64,000 nt of DNA from NCBI GenBank assembly GCA_003260075.1, contig QLIY01000079.1, positions 46,242 to 110,241 on the forward strand, read 5' to 3'. This document shows, one piece after another, positions 33,423 through 49,180 of the stretch. The notes below the pieces were generated by a model. It worked only from the letters and a program-made list of their open reading frames with translations. It did no database searches and had not been told where the DNA came from. A program made the position numbers and the translations under genes. This DNA is from Phallusia mammillata. Lineage: Eukaryota > Chordata > Ascidiacea > Phlebobranchia > Ascidiidae. Each line of letters starts with the position of its first letter. Position 1 is the first letter of the stretch.

Positions 33423-36400
33423 TTATAACTCATTTTTATAAACTTGTTGCTGAAATTTAGAATCATCATACTCATTGCATTTACAATGTGGGGGATTGCA
33501 GCAAGGTTGTAAGTCGTCATTCCAATTTCCCAGTTGCTGTGGTACAGGCGTCAAAGTTTTTCGATGTTCATCGATTAGAGTTTGTGCTTCAGTCAAAACA
33601 TCTTCATGTAAGGAAGCTTCAAGTTGAAATCGCTCCCCTGGGTCTATTTCTAAGTCAAACATGATTGGCGGAGATTGCTTTGTTGCTCGGGAACAGTCCA
33701 TGTTCACAATCATATCTCCCATTGGTTGGCCATCTACACAGTTTGATGAGTAGTTGTATGCATCCACATTTTGAGTGTAGTAATGGATCTAGTAGGAAAC
33801 ACGGGTTGCAAGCATATAGCTTCATACAAACACCAGCTACATATGTAGATACTGTCAACAAATTATTAATTTGCTTTTCAGGATACCAGCCACAGACCTA
33901 AAAAATGTTTAATCAAACTTGCACTAATTTTAACAAATGTGGTTGTTAAATCATGTGCCATATAATTCATTCACCATACATTAGCTATCAGGCAGTTTTG
34001 TTTTAATGTTTTAATTAGTAGATATAAAGGGTATAACTGACGTGGCCATTTTTATCACTGATGATGGCATGAGCATTTGCCAAAACAGTTGAATAATGAA
34101 GCATGTCGTTTTATGTGTCTATTTGGGACCGAATTTTCATCATTATACCAATGAGTAGTGCAGAATCTTATGATAAAACATAAAATAAACAAATTACCTT
34201 GTAACGTCCAAGTCTGACAGCAAACAATTGTTTGGAACAATAGTGGAAAAGGATTTTATGTGGAGGTTTAACATTTTCATGGTTTTCAGCAAACAACTGA
34301 TCAACTCTGATACCATCCAAAAAAGTTCCTTGTTTTCCAACATTATTTTCACCTGAATTCAATTACAGATATATTGTGTTTTTATTGAAAAAAAATACAA
34401 ACATTTACAATACAGCAAAGTTTTTCTGTTCTTCTAAAATAAATTGCTTGTTTCTCAGTCAGATTCTTGACAACAATTATACTAGTTGGCTTGCCATTGA
34501 TGCAATTTCAAAGGTAAAAGATTGCATTTTGCATTAAAGCACACAACACCAGAGATTCATGAATGAGGGACTAATAAATCTAACTGAGGCACAGAGTGTT
34601 TAACAAACAATTTCCCATGTTAACTGCTGAATTCTATTTTAACTCAATAACACTCTTCTGACAAACGTATTGTTTGTACCAATGTTTTGATGTCTGTATT
34701 AAAGTCACCACTAAGCCCGTCGAAAGTAGAATCACAAGCACTATTGCCTGCCTTGCACGCTGAACATGTCAGTTTCATAGTAAGGGATTACCAGATTGAA
34801 CGTATCAGTTAAGATGAACATAAATGCATAACTGGGATCAGCCCCAAAGCGTCTATGTGGGCCAGCTATCATGGGACATTCATATAAAGCTAAAAGAAGC
34901 AATAGAAAAACACTGACATGATAAACACCACAGATAGGACACCCAAAAAATCAATTTCTTACCGGCCAACGCTAGCAAGGTTGGGAAAACATCCATTGTG
35001 CTTAACACATGGTGGTTCACAGAGCCAGGAGGGATTTTTCCAGGCCACCAAGCAATAGAGGGAACACGTATACCGCCCTCCCAACTTGTTGCCTTGCCTC
35101 CTGCAAAGCCAAAAAGTTTAAAAACATTGGCAAGGTGAAGAAAATTCACCGTGAAAACCACTAAATCTGTCGCTGTTCCTTTTACTTGAAAGGAGATTTC
35201 ATTGATAAGAAAAGATTTACTATTGACAAGGTGATTTAAAATGTGAGTTTTAATCCTGTCTATGATTCTTCTTTATCCCAAAACATGACATTGCTTTTAC
35301 TTTTATTGGAACGAACTAAATAAAAATGACACATCTTCCCACCAAGAATGTAAAGACAAAATGATGCAAAAGTAACAGAAACATAAATGAATTAATTAAA
35401 GATTGTTTTGCCTTAGTATCATATTTTTCAAATTTTTGAAAATTATTTGTGAGTGTCAAATATTCTTGATTAATGTTTAACCTAAAATAGATACAATAAT
35501 AAGTAAAATGTCACAACAGACTACAGGAATTGGCCTTTGCAACAAGGTGGTAAGCGACAGATTTGTCTTTACTTTAAATTTCCAACTGATGGCAATCATC
35601 TGTTGCTCTTTTTGAATACATTTTAAATACAATAGTTCACATTTTGACACCAAACTACAAACCCCTCAGGAGCAAAAGTTTTTACCTTTCAGAGGACCCG
35701 GAGAGCCACCATGAAAACATTCTTCAATTTGCGGTCCATGATCAGATATAAACATCACTAAAGTATTTTCTTCAATTCCAAGTTGTTTTACGACATTCAC
35801 CACTTCACCTACGGCCCATGACATCTCATTCACATTGTCTCCATAGATTCCTAAAAAATGTTGCAGAAAAACTTAGGCCAAACAACCAAGTACTAAAAAG
35901 CAAAACAGTCTTCATCAAGTAGGTACAGATCCTTTGGTATGGAAATGCAATGGTTTAAATCAGTGGTTCTCAAACTTTTTTATTGTAAGGGCCAAATGGT
36001 ATGTTTTTAAGTGTGTAGGGAGCCGCAAAAAAAAACAAAACCTTGAGAAAATCGCTAAAAATTATTACTTTGAAAGCTAAAATAGCAATGTTTGGTGGTT
36101 TTCTGAGGTCTGGTGCGAGCCGCAGAATAAGTAGTTGGGAGCCGCATGCGGCCCCGAAAACCGAGTTTGAGAACCACTGGTTTAAATAATTGCTTTATCC
36201 TTGTTTGTGGCAACCCATATGTTAACTGCAAATTAATCTCGAGGCTATGGCAACCCAAATTTCTCACACAGCTTGTTTTGTTGTTTAATATGTTGCAATA
36301 TCAAAAAGAGCAACTACTTGCTTTTCAAACTGACCCATATAAGAAACAGTAAGGTACTTAGTTGTCCCCAAGCATTGGTGAAGTACTGTAATCGATAACT

Positions 36401-38854
36401 TATCCAAATAAATGGCGGTCCACTTTTAGGTTGCAAATCCAAGTTAACTACTGCCCCCACCTTATTGCTGATCCTATCACCATGGCAACTATAAGCATAT
36501 GATATGAGGAAGGGGTCAAAGGCCAGTATCCGGAATATAAGTTACATCCTGGTTAAGAGTGGTTTAAAGTACATAGGTGTCTGTAATCTAGCCACAGATC
36601 AATACTTTTCACACTGAGTTTAAAGTAGGGGTCCTTTGGTAACATTTGAAGCAGCTACAACACAATTTTTGCACCACTATTTTCTTGTCATTGTGTTAAA
36701 AAATGATTTCGGAAATACAGCATGTGGGCAGTTGGTAAAAACATATTTGAAATTCTAACAGAATTGAACATTTTTTTACTCTCTTGAAATTGTTTGCATG
36801 AAAAAAGTTGCGTTAGTAGACATCACTGATGTAAATGTTTTGCTTAGCTTTTGTTGCTCAATCTTAAAACACACAAACCTCTTCTTGACTTGTTACAAAA
36901 CTTTGTTGAGCAAATCATAGCAGTGTGGGTCTGGGGCATCCCCATGTACAGAAAGAAAGGGTTGTCATGGTTATCCTTCACAAATTGCACTGCGTCAGCA
37001 GCAATGCGCTGAGTCAGCATTTCTGGGTTGATGGGTTGTTCTTTCATTGTTGCATTGCGATATAGAAAACATTTGGAGCTCATATTATCATCTGAAAACT
37101 AACATAATAGTTTAGTTTGGAAAGTTTAACTATAGTATAGCAGGCATATCTTAAACTATATACAATGGGCCACCTACTGGGTTATGTAGTTCAGTGGGTA
37201 TAGACTAACATTGACATGTCATGTAGTATGTTAACCTTAGTGTACCTGTTTTTATTCAAAATTTGGTGTTTAGTATTAAGTTATACCTTACTCAGCTGGG
37301 GGCCCACTTTCAACGAGATTTCTTGCATGTCGGGAAGGAGGGCCATAGATTATTTCAAACTTTAAGCTGAGGTACGGTATAAAACATTTGAAGGTATAAA
37401 GAACTATCTCCAAAGTGACTTGACTGCATAAAGATTTTTTTAAACACCTTAAAGTATTTAAAAAGAGACTTGCAGCAACTTGGGTCGGAAGCACTGGGTT
37501 AACAAACCACTTACTTTGTTTGGGTCGCAAAGCCAATGAAAAGTGAATGGAAGCAAGGCACCAACAAAATCAAAGCCATGATGGTGAGGAAGGTGTCGTC
37601 CATCACCAGCAGAAAATTCATTAATTCCTAAAAAACACAGGAGCAGTTTCAAAATCAAGTACACCAGTATGATGGCCTAATTGTCCTGTTGAAGTAAACT
37701 TAAGGCATGCTACTAAAGACCACATTTAAATGTCCGTTATTATTCAAAAGAAGTTAACATTAAATGGTAGTTGGCTAGACCATGTTTTGTTGGATTTGTT
37801 CGGCTTGGTAAAGTTGGCAACATTAATTTAGTGCTACCCATCAGCCTGCATTGGGTGGGAGCAATTGCTGCTCAAGAAAAAAATAGTTTGGATAGAATAA
37901 GAACCCAGAAGGCCACAACCTTGGCAATACGCTGAACAACTTTGAGACAATCACAAACTGTTTCTGCTAATTTGAATGTTGTTTTTTTAATATCAAAAAA
38001 TATCATGATATTTTTGATGTGAAATGTCAAATATAAAAAAATACACAGAATGTAAATTAACAAGAAAAATGTTGAAACAGATAGACACAAACCTAGATGC
38101 CACTTCCCCACCATTCCGGTTTGATATCCATTCTCTTTTAAAGCTTCAGCAATTGTTGTTTCATTCTTGGGCAAGCCACCAGACTCAGTTTGCCAAAGGA
38201 CTCTGTCTCCTCCGACCATTCCAATCCGAATTGGAAGTCTGCCTTTAAATGACAACATTTTTTTACTTAATTTGGGATACTAAAAACGAACTGCAAAAAA
38301 GCTTTGTCAAAAAAAATTGACAAAAAGCAGATTAAATAAATTTCACAATATGTTTTAACAATCACTGTTGTTACCACAAGTGTAAGAATTAAATTCCTAG
38401 AAAACAATTATTTGTTGCGTTTTAGTACTTTAATAAAAGTATCACACTTAATCAATTATTTGCATGCAATACAAATGTATATTCTAAATGTTTCTAGTTC
38501 ATAGCAATAAATTAGGTAGTAAAAATCAATTGCATAAAGTGTTATTGATTGAAACAAAAATGTTGCAAATTAAAAGAAAATTATATTAAAGAATGAAAAA
38601 TGCTTCATGCCTGTTAACAATGCAGCTCTACTTGGAGTACACAATGAGTCAGGTGCATACCACTGGGTAAATCGCATTCCCTCATCAGCTAATACATCAA
38701 TTGGACCTTTCTCTTGTGTTGGGTGGCCATAAGATTGCAAATCCCCATAGCCAAAGTCGTCAGCATAAACAATAATAAAGTTCGGCTTTTCGCAGTAAAC
38801 ATTTTCCACTTGAAAGAAAATGATTAAAACAACCCAACAAGTTAATTTAATCAT
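33423..38854 (-). CDS. Arylsulfatase, steroid-sulfatase/ARS branch, without the membrane hairpin
   Basis: Eight exons give 516 residues: 38854-38611, 38242-38093, 37627-37515, 37098-36879, 35850-35686, 35100-34963, 34352-34198, 33788-33423. A signal peptide covers about 1-21. The sulfatase signature [11 protein letters not shown] places the formylglycine precursor at Cys72; Asp32/Asp33, Arg76, Lys128/His130 (GKWHLG), Asp279 and Lys300 match other active-site positions. The metal ligand pair reads Asp-His (SDHGP) where arylsulfatase A has Asp-Asn and steroid sulfatase Asp-Gln. [27 protein letters not shown] and [16 protein letters not shown] resemble steroid sulfatase and ARSD/E/F/H. The two-helix hydrophobic insertion of that branch is absent, so the enzyme is probably soluble and lysosomal or secreted. 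Intron 1 starts with GC, not GT. The acceptor of exon 4 was chosen to keep phase. Confidence 0.92.
35961..36179. mobile_element. hAT-type MITE with exact 8-bp target duplication
   Basis: The ends CAGTGGTTCTCAAACTTTTT and the inverted GTTTGAGAACCACTG define 219 bases flanked by GTTTAAAT (35953-35960 and 36180-36187). Same family as 18688-18903 and 45744-45969. It lies in intron 4 of the sulfatase. Confidence 0.92.
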
Positions 38855-39831
38855 TTTATGGAACTTTACTCAGGTTTTTTAATACAAGCTGACAAAAACA
38901 AAAGTGTGTCTTATTTGTGTGTTTCAAAGTTGAAATGATTGATAGAATGCAATCGGCTACAACTTTATAATAAGACATTTTTAAAAGTCTAGCCCAGGGG
39001 TGGGGAACCTTTTTGTTTGTGAAGACCGCCAAACGGTATATCGACACTCGTTCAGGCCGCACAGACTAAATTCTCAGGCCAAGGACAGTGGCGTTCAAAC
39101 TTGACTATAGAATGGTTGATGTGCTATTGGACTTACGGTCCAAGCTAAATAAAATTCGTCACTACATTTCCACCCTCACTACAATGTTTAGGATTTTATT
39201 AACATAGAAACTCCCTTGTTTATCAATGTCAATCTAAGAGCAGCTTGTAACATCACAGCCGAGTTTAAGACATTCGATTATGCGCAAACAATTCTTTGTT
39301 TGCAACACAAGTAAGATTGTAGAACTGTGGTGTCTTGGCAGTTCTACGGATATCGCTTTGTGTACCAGTACGCAAACATTTGGCTCTAGTTTTAAAACCG
39401 CTGCCCTAGAACCAATCAAATAGTAATGTGGAATAAAGGTAAAAAAATACGTTTCTGTCTAGTTTTTAGCACCTGATGCAGTGTGTATTATCAACATCCT
39501 AAATTGTAATCTGACATCGAAGGCCGCACTTAGTGCCCTAAAAGGCCACATGTGGCCTTCAGGCCGCAGGTTCCCCACCCCTGGTCTAGCACAACATAAA
39601 CTAATAAAGCACAATTTGTTCTTCTGAAAGTTATTATGGTCAAAAATTGCAAACAATTTCAAAAACTTTTGCAATTTCCTTAATGCAAAATGTTTCAGTC
39701 ATGTTGTGTGCTTGTTGTCATTACTTTCATATTACTTTTCTGATACAAAACATGCATACCCTACAAAAAACTGAGCACAAAATAAAACATAAAAAGTTGT
39801 CGCAAAAAAGAGGGTTATACAGCAATAAATT
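38855..39831. other. Spacer between the sulfatase and MPHOSPH6
   Basis: Both neighbours are on the minus strand and about 980 bases apart, too far for a compact operon. Most of the space is the hAT element at 38995-39583. No other gene is seen. Confidence 0.6.
38995..39583. mobile_element. Non-autonomous hAT element (CAGGGGTGGGGAACC ends)
   Basis: It starts CAGGGGTGGGGAACCTTTTT and ends with the inverted GGTTCCCCACCCCTG. The flanks GTCTAGCC (38987-38994) and GTCTAGCA (39584-39591) match at 7 of 8 positions. 589 bases with no transposase frame. Confidence 0.88.
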
Positions 39832-40353
39832 TTATTCAGAAGGCTTTAAAAACCTATTGTTAGTCCTTTTTACTTTTGCAGGCACTTCTGTTTCATTGAC
39901 GTCATTGTCCAGTTTGCGACCTTTTCTTTCAAAATCATTGTCCGTGGTATTTTTGCTCTTAAATTTTTTGGCAACAGTTCCAATTAAGGTTGAATATCTT
40001 TCAGCCATCTCCTCATCAGATACAGAAGCATCTGAGTCTGCCGTTGCATCGTCCTCAGTATTTTCTTCCCGATTAAGTTCATACATCAGCTTTTCAATCG
40101 CTTTATTGAACCCACCGAAAGACATTCGACCATGTTTGAGTTTAACGCACAAACTTATTCCATCTAATTGTTCATAACTGCTGTCGTTTTTGCCCATTGG
40201 TGGTAAGTCCAATTCCCAATGTTCGTTAGTAATTATTTTACTGTTTGCTTCTTCAAGTGAATGTCGTTCCGATTCTGACATTCCCCGCTGCATAAATTTC
40301 ATTTTTCGAAGATTTAACGACAACTTTGAAGGTGTTGGTTTTTCTTGTGTCAT
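39832..40353 (-). CDS. MPHOSPH6: M-phase phosphoprotein 6, exosome-associated
   Basis: A single uninterrupted exon encodes 173 residues; the start chosen is the ATG at 40353-40351 (upstream codons in frame begin with GTG). The protein shows the family blocks in order: LSLNLRKMKFMQRG near the N terminus, EEANSKIITNEHWELDLPP, HGRMSFGGFN in the middle, the acidic stretch ending VSDEEMAERYSTLIGT, and the terminal basic tail ending RFLKPSE. Human MPHOSPH6 is 160 residues. Family knowledge: it binds the nuclear RNA exosome with MTR4/EXOSC10 and helps 5.8S rRNA maturation; phosphorylated in mitosis. The stop codon TAA is embedded in AATAAA (minus strand, 39836-39831), a candidate poly(A) signal. The lack of introns contrasts with its neighbours. 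Confidence 0.94.
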   Translation of the reverse strand: MTQEKPTPSKLSLNLRKMKFMQRGMSESERHSLEEANSKIITNEHWELDLPPMGKNDSSYEQLDGISLCVKLKHGRMSFGGFNKAIEKLMYELNREENTEDDATADSDASVSDEEMAERYSTLIGTVAKKFKSKNTTDNDFERKGRKLDNDVNETEVPAKVKRTNNRFLKPSE

Positions 40354-41911
40354 TTTGGTTGTTGTTTTTAACCACACGAAATCTCACAGGAATCTGTAAA
40401 AACAAATTACCAGATATATCACACACAAATAAAGTTTTTGTGCCAAACTACCATTTATTTAAGTGCTACTGGAAAAGATGTAGGAAAACATTTTTTTGAC
40501 TCCTCACAATATCGTATTTACATTGTTTCTTTACTAATTAACAGCTATTTTTATTGAAAATAATAATTTCTTGTGTAATCATGAAATGCCAAGGTTTAGT
40601 GAAGATTACACAACACAAGTTATTAGTGTTATAGGAAGCGATACTTATCAGCTACGACTTAGAGTTATAATCATTCATGATAATTGCTCTTTTTTGTTTT
40701 TTTTTAATAGCACAGCGCCCCGCTTGACGCTGGGGTTTTGCCCAACGTTTTGTAATTGTAACCATAGGCAAGTCGCTTTTACCAAATGTCATGTACATTT
40801 ATCAAAAAGCAAACCTAAAACCCGCTATATACCAAATACATGCTTGAAGTGGAAAACTTAACACCCAACATGTTTTTAGGGAAAATACCCCAATTAATTA
40901 CTACACTGTAGAACAAAATTTCGAGTTTATTTTATATGTTCTTTATAGTACATTTTAAGAAAGGCTTTTTATTGATAAATTATCTTTAAATAAAATAAAA
41001 TAAAAATGTTTTCACCTACAATTGCCTGGTGTGAATTTTCCGGAAAAGATGTAAATAAAAACTCCGGTAGATTAATTTAAATTTTTGTCGGTTACGGTGA
41101 CAGAAATGAGCAAGATCAGCAAAACGGATGTGATTCGAGCGTCACTTGCACTTTCTATGATTACTTAAGAACGTGAAGTGATTGGGACGTTGCCAAAAGT
41201 TTGTTAGAAAAAGTAGAGGACTTGACTAGCAATTCTTGTACTGAAAACTTACAACTAGAGTAGGCTAAAGGCGCAAAACATATGTCTCATAATCTTAAGG
41301 ACGAATAACTTATTTTTTTCCTGAACTTGAGGACTTGGCTAGAGTTTTTTTAATTGTTAGAAACGACCAGGTTGATAGGTGCCAAATTGGATTGTTAGTG
41401 AACTAATAGTAAACTATCAAATTGAAAAGTGCATAAAAATGGAAACAGATTTCTCCCCCAAGGCAGGGCCTTCGCAAATCATATGAGTGCGACGCCAAGT
41501 TAACCGACAACCTCCAATTTGTTTTATATCTTTGTGTTATATTTGGATCATAGCCCATACTTCACCTCTGTCAAATAGACTTAATTACAAACATCAGTAC
41601 ATATTTATACCATCTAGCGTAAATGTTTACACGAATGCATTACGTCATTTATAAAAACTTCCCGCGGGGCAGAAGAAAAAAAAACGTTGATAGTTTTAAT
41701 GACAGGATTTTATCATCCAGCTTTTTTTGGGCCAGACGTGTAGTGCAATTAGAGCGGCTAAAATTCCCTTTAAACTTGCCCTTCGTCTTAAAATAGCTGA
41801 CATTAGTCACCAAATCCACATTGGGTTTACGATAAGCTGAGTTGAATGTGTGGAAAAATTACAGACGAATATTTTTTGTAGCAGATTTTAAAAGTAGAAT
41901 TTCTGGGTAAA
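40354..41911. other. Divergent spacer between MPHOSPH6 and the second protease
   Basis: It must hold the promoters of both divergent genes. A 21-codon open frame beginning at 41108 (MSKISKTDV...) has no donor site I trust and is left out. No repeats or other genes are recognised. Confidence 0.5.
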
Positions 41912-46820
<4,909 letters not shown>

Positions 46821-47462
46821 TAAGTGCAACCTAAGAGTCCTTTTTGTTCTATTATACACAGATATTTTTGTGCTTTTTTCTGTTCCCAATAAATGTTTGC
46901 TTTAATTCGTTTTGTGTAACTATCTACTATAGGTTACCAGCGTTAAGATAAACGACTGGTAATTTTATTTTCATGTAGGCACGCAAGAAACATGCAAAAA
47001 TTATTCGTCGGCAAATGTTGCAAAAAGAAGTTTACTCTAAAAAGTTATATTTCTATGAGCATGTGACCTTTAACCCCAACAAATCAGTACTATGACTAAT
47101 CCATCGTTTTATCAATGGCCAATAATCATCCATCGTTTTTTTAAGTTTATTAGCTTTCGTCTAAAAAAATTACAAAATAATATTTAGTGAAACGATATTT
47201 AAAATTTGGTGATCCCATGTTTTAGATAGGATCAGTTTAATAAGAAAAAACATTGCGATTGCTGTACTTCTGTTAACTCGGAGAAAGTGTGTACTCGCAT
47301 AGTTGACAAAATCGGTTTGTTTTGTAACCACGCAAAACAAAATAATTCAAGTTTTTCTGGATTTTAAACGTTACAAGTTGTAATGGCCGAAGACGCACTT
47401 TCCAAATCCGGTTTACATTTTGATGACCTAAATAAACTGCGAGTGCCCCCCCCCCAGTTGTA
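46821..47462. other. Spacer between the second protease and IFT20
   Basis: It contains the protease 3' UTR with AATAAA (46888-46893) and the IFT20 promoter. GTAACC at 47324-47329, about 60 bases before the first IFT20 start codon, matches one X-box half site, but the second half is poor. The end of the stretch is the duplicated first exon of IFT20. Confidence 0.5.
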
Positions 47463-47525
47463 ATGGCCGAAGACGCACTTTCCAAATCCGGTTTACATTT
47501 TGACGATCTCAATAAACTGCGAGTT
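47376..47525. repeat. Duplicated start of IFT20 around a C10 run
   Basis: Copy A (47376-47445) carries the start codon (47383) and the first 20 or so codons; copy B (47456-47525) repeats them in the complete exon. C10 lies at 47446-47455. The three coding differences (GAT/GAC, GAC/GAT, CTA/CTC) are synonymous. Confidence 0.87.
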
Positions 47526-49180
47526 CTAGAACCAGAATCTGCGCAACAAACTGGTGAATTAAAGGAAGAATGCCACGAATTTGTGTCAAGTAAGTAGGTT
47601 TAAATTTAAGCTTATCAGAAGTAAACGGTTACAGACTAGGTGAACTAAAAAGTTCAATGACGTGTGTTAAGTAATTGCGTGGTAGGGTAGTTAATACAGT
47701 TATATGTAGTGTACTGTTTTTAAATGTTTTTTTTACGCTGATCAAAAACAAAACATATTTTAGAGTCTTTATTTAATGTCAATTATAGTTGCAGAAAAAA
47801 CAAAACAAATTATTTCATGTCAATTATAACAATAAATAAATCATCAGATATTGCCTGTCAATGGAACTACAACAACAGCTGTCTAAATTGTTTTGTTTTT
47901 TTCTGCAATTTTTTATCACAGAAATTACTGAATTTCAAAAGATTGTTGGAAGTTTCATCGATATGACAAATGAATTGGCTGGAGAAGTTGAAAAAGAAAA
48001 AATGAAGGTGCGCTCTAAAATATGGCAATATGATATTTTTTTAACATGAATTGAATAATAACAAAGTGTTGTGCTTATGACAGAAATGTTCTGGTATTTG
48101 ACTTGTTTCAAGTCAATATTTCATACCCTTTTGTTAGTGAAATCTCAAATCCTCAATCAGTTCACACCCTATTCTGTGTTTAATTTTAAGTAATTATGAA
48201 TCCCTAACCCTATTCAATCACCATCCTTTTGACCTTGGTTAAGATCCCTTGCTTGAGATCTTTACACTTTGGCACTTTAACATAGCTATTCCCAACATTT
48301 TATTATTAGTGTACCATGCGGTGGTGTATTAGCTACAGACTGTGCACACTGTTTTGACCTATAAGGTCTCATCAGTGAAGCTGGTGACAAGACATAGGCT
48401 GTATTGGCTAATGTAGCCATCCAACGGCACTGATGAGACCTTACAGGTTGTGCACTGTATGCAGCTTATCATTTATTGGCTCAATGGTTTAACATTATGG
48501 TGGTGTATCACCTGTAATGAAAAATTTGTTCCCGTCATAAATGTGTGAAACATGATTAAAAGTAATAATGACACATAAAAGTATAGGTCGTTTGAACCTA
48601 GCAAATGGCAAGCAAAACATTTATGTGTTAGGCAATTGGATACAGAAATTTGCTGAAATCAGTTGCAAAACAACGTGATTCACAACAGCAACAACTTCGA
48701 GCGCTAATCGCCGAAAAGAAAACTGAAATGGAAAGGTAGGTTGAACAAGTTCATGAAAATAATAATATGTTTAACTGTTTTCTGTACTACATGCCACATA
48801 TATGTACTCAGTGGTGGGACTTAGTTGGTTCTTTTTATGAGATCAGCGTACCGGTTAGCATTACTGGTTACTGTCAATGGACTTTTTGTAACAAAACCGA
48901 CTGGTTAGCATTACTGGTTACTGTCAATGGATTTTTGTAACAGAATCGGCTGACTGGTTACTGTCAATGGACTTTTTGTAACAGAACCGGCTGAAAAATA
49001 TCACTTTTGTGATAGAACCGGCTGACAAAAAATTTGAATCCCACCACTGTGTGTACTGTTTAACACAATAAAATTTACAGTTACTAAAATATTTTATTTA
49101 GGTTGAGACTTCAACACGAGTCCCTTAAAAAGCAAGAAATGGAACAAGCTGAATTTATTGAACAATTTTCCACTGCATGA
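47463..49180 (+). CDS. IFT20: Intraflagellar transport protein 20
   Basis: Four exons give 131 residues (human IFT20 is 132): 47463-47589, 47922-48007, 48632-48735, 49102-49180, all GT-AG with consistent phase. The protein starts [20 protein letters not shown] and contains [35 protein letters not shown] and [14 protein letters not shown]. The C-terminal two thirds are heptad-rich and predicted coiled coil. Family knowledge: an IFT-B subunit that also sits at the Golgi with GMAP210 and carries membrane proteins to cilia. The start at 47463 is in the complete copy; an upstream truncated copy of the first exon begins at 47383. AATAAA at 49335-49340 is a likely poly(A) signal. An internally expanded MITE sits in the last intron. 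Confidence 0.96.
48340..48460. repeat. Foldback repeat in IFT20 intron 2
   Basis: The arm containing TAAGGTCTCATCAGTG (about 48361-48380) is inverted at about 48427-48450, with further pairing to TGTGCAC on both sides. Likely a small palindromic element. Confidence 0.65.
48809..49049. mobile_element. hAT-type MITE with internal tandem expansion
   Basis: The ends CAGTGGTGGGACTTA and TTTGAATCCCACCACTG belong to the 43662 family; flanks TATGTACT/TGTGTACT match at 7 of 8. The central unit around GGTTACTGTCAATGGA occurs three times in tandem, where other copies have one. It lies in IFT20 intron 3. Confidence 0.87.

Noticed and set aside
34780-34880. Possible extra sulfatase exon (frame reading [14 protein letters not shown])
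   Set aside because: The flanking exons (34963-35100 and 34198-34352) join in phase through a conserved LALAG-ENN junction without it.
36055-36267. Open frame shared by several loci near 18.8, 36.1 and 45.8 kb
   Set aside because: It is the interior of a non-coding hAT MITE, not a gene.
33423-40353. Operon of MPHOSPH6, sulfatase and transporter (tunicates do have operons)
   Set aside because: The intergenic distances (about 0.98 and 1.37 kb) and separate poly(A) signals are unlike tunicate operons, which have almost no spacing.
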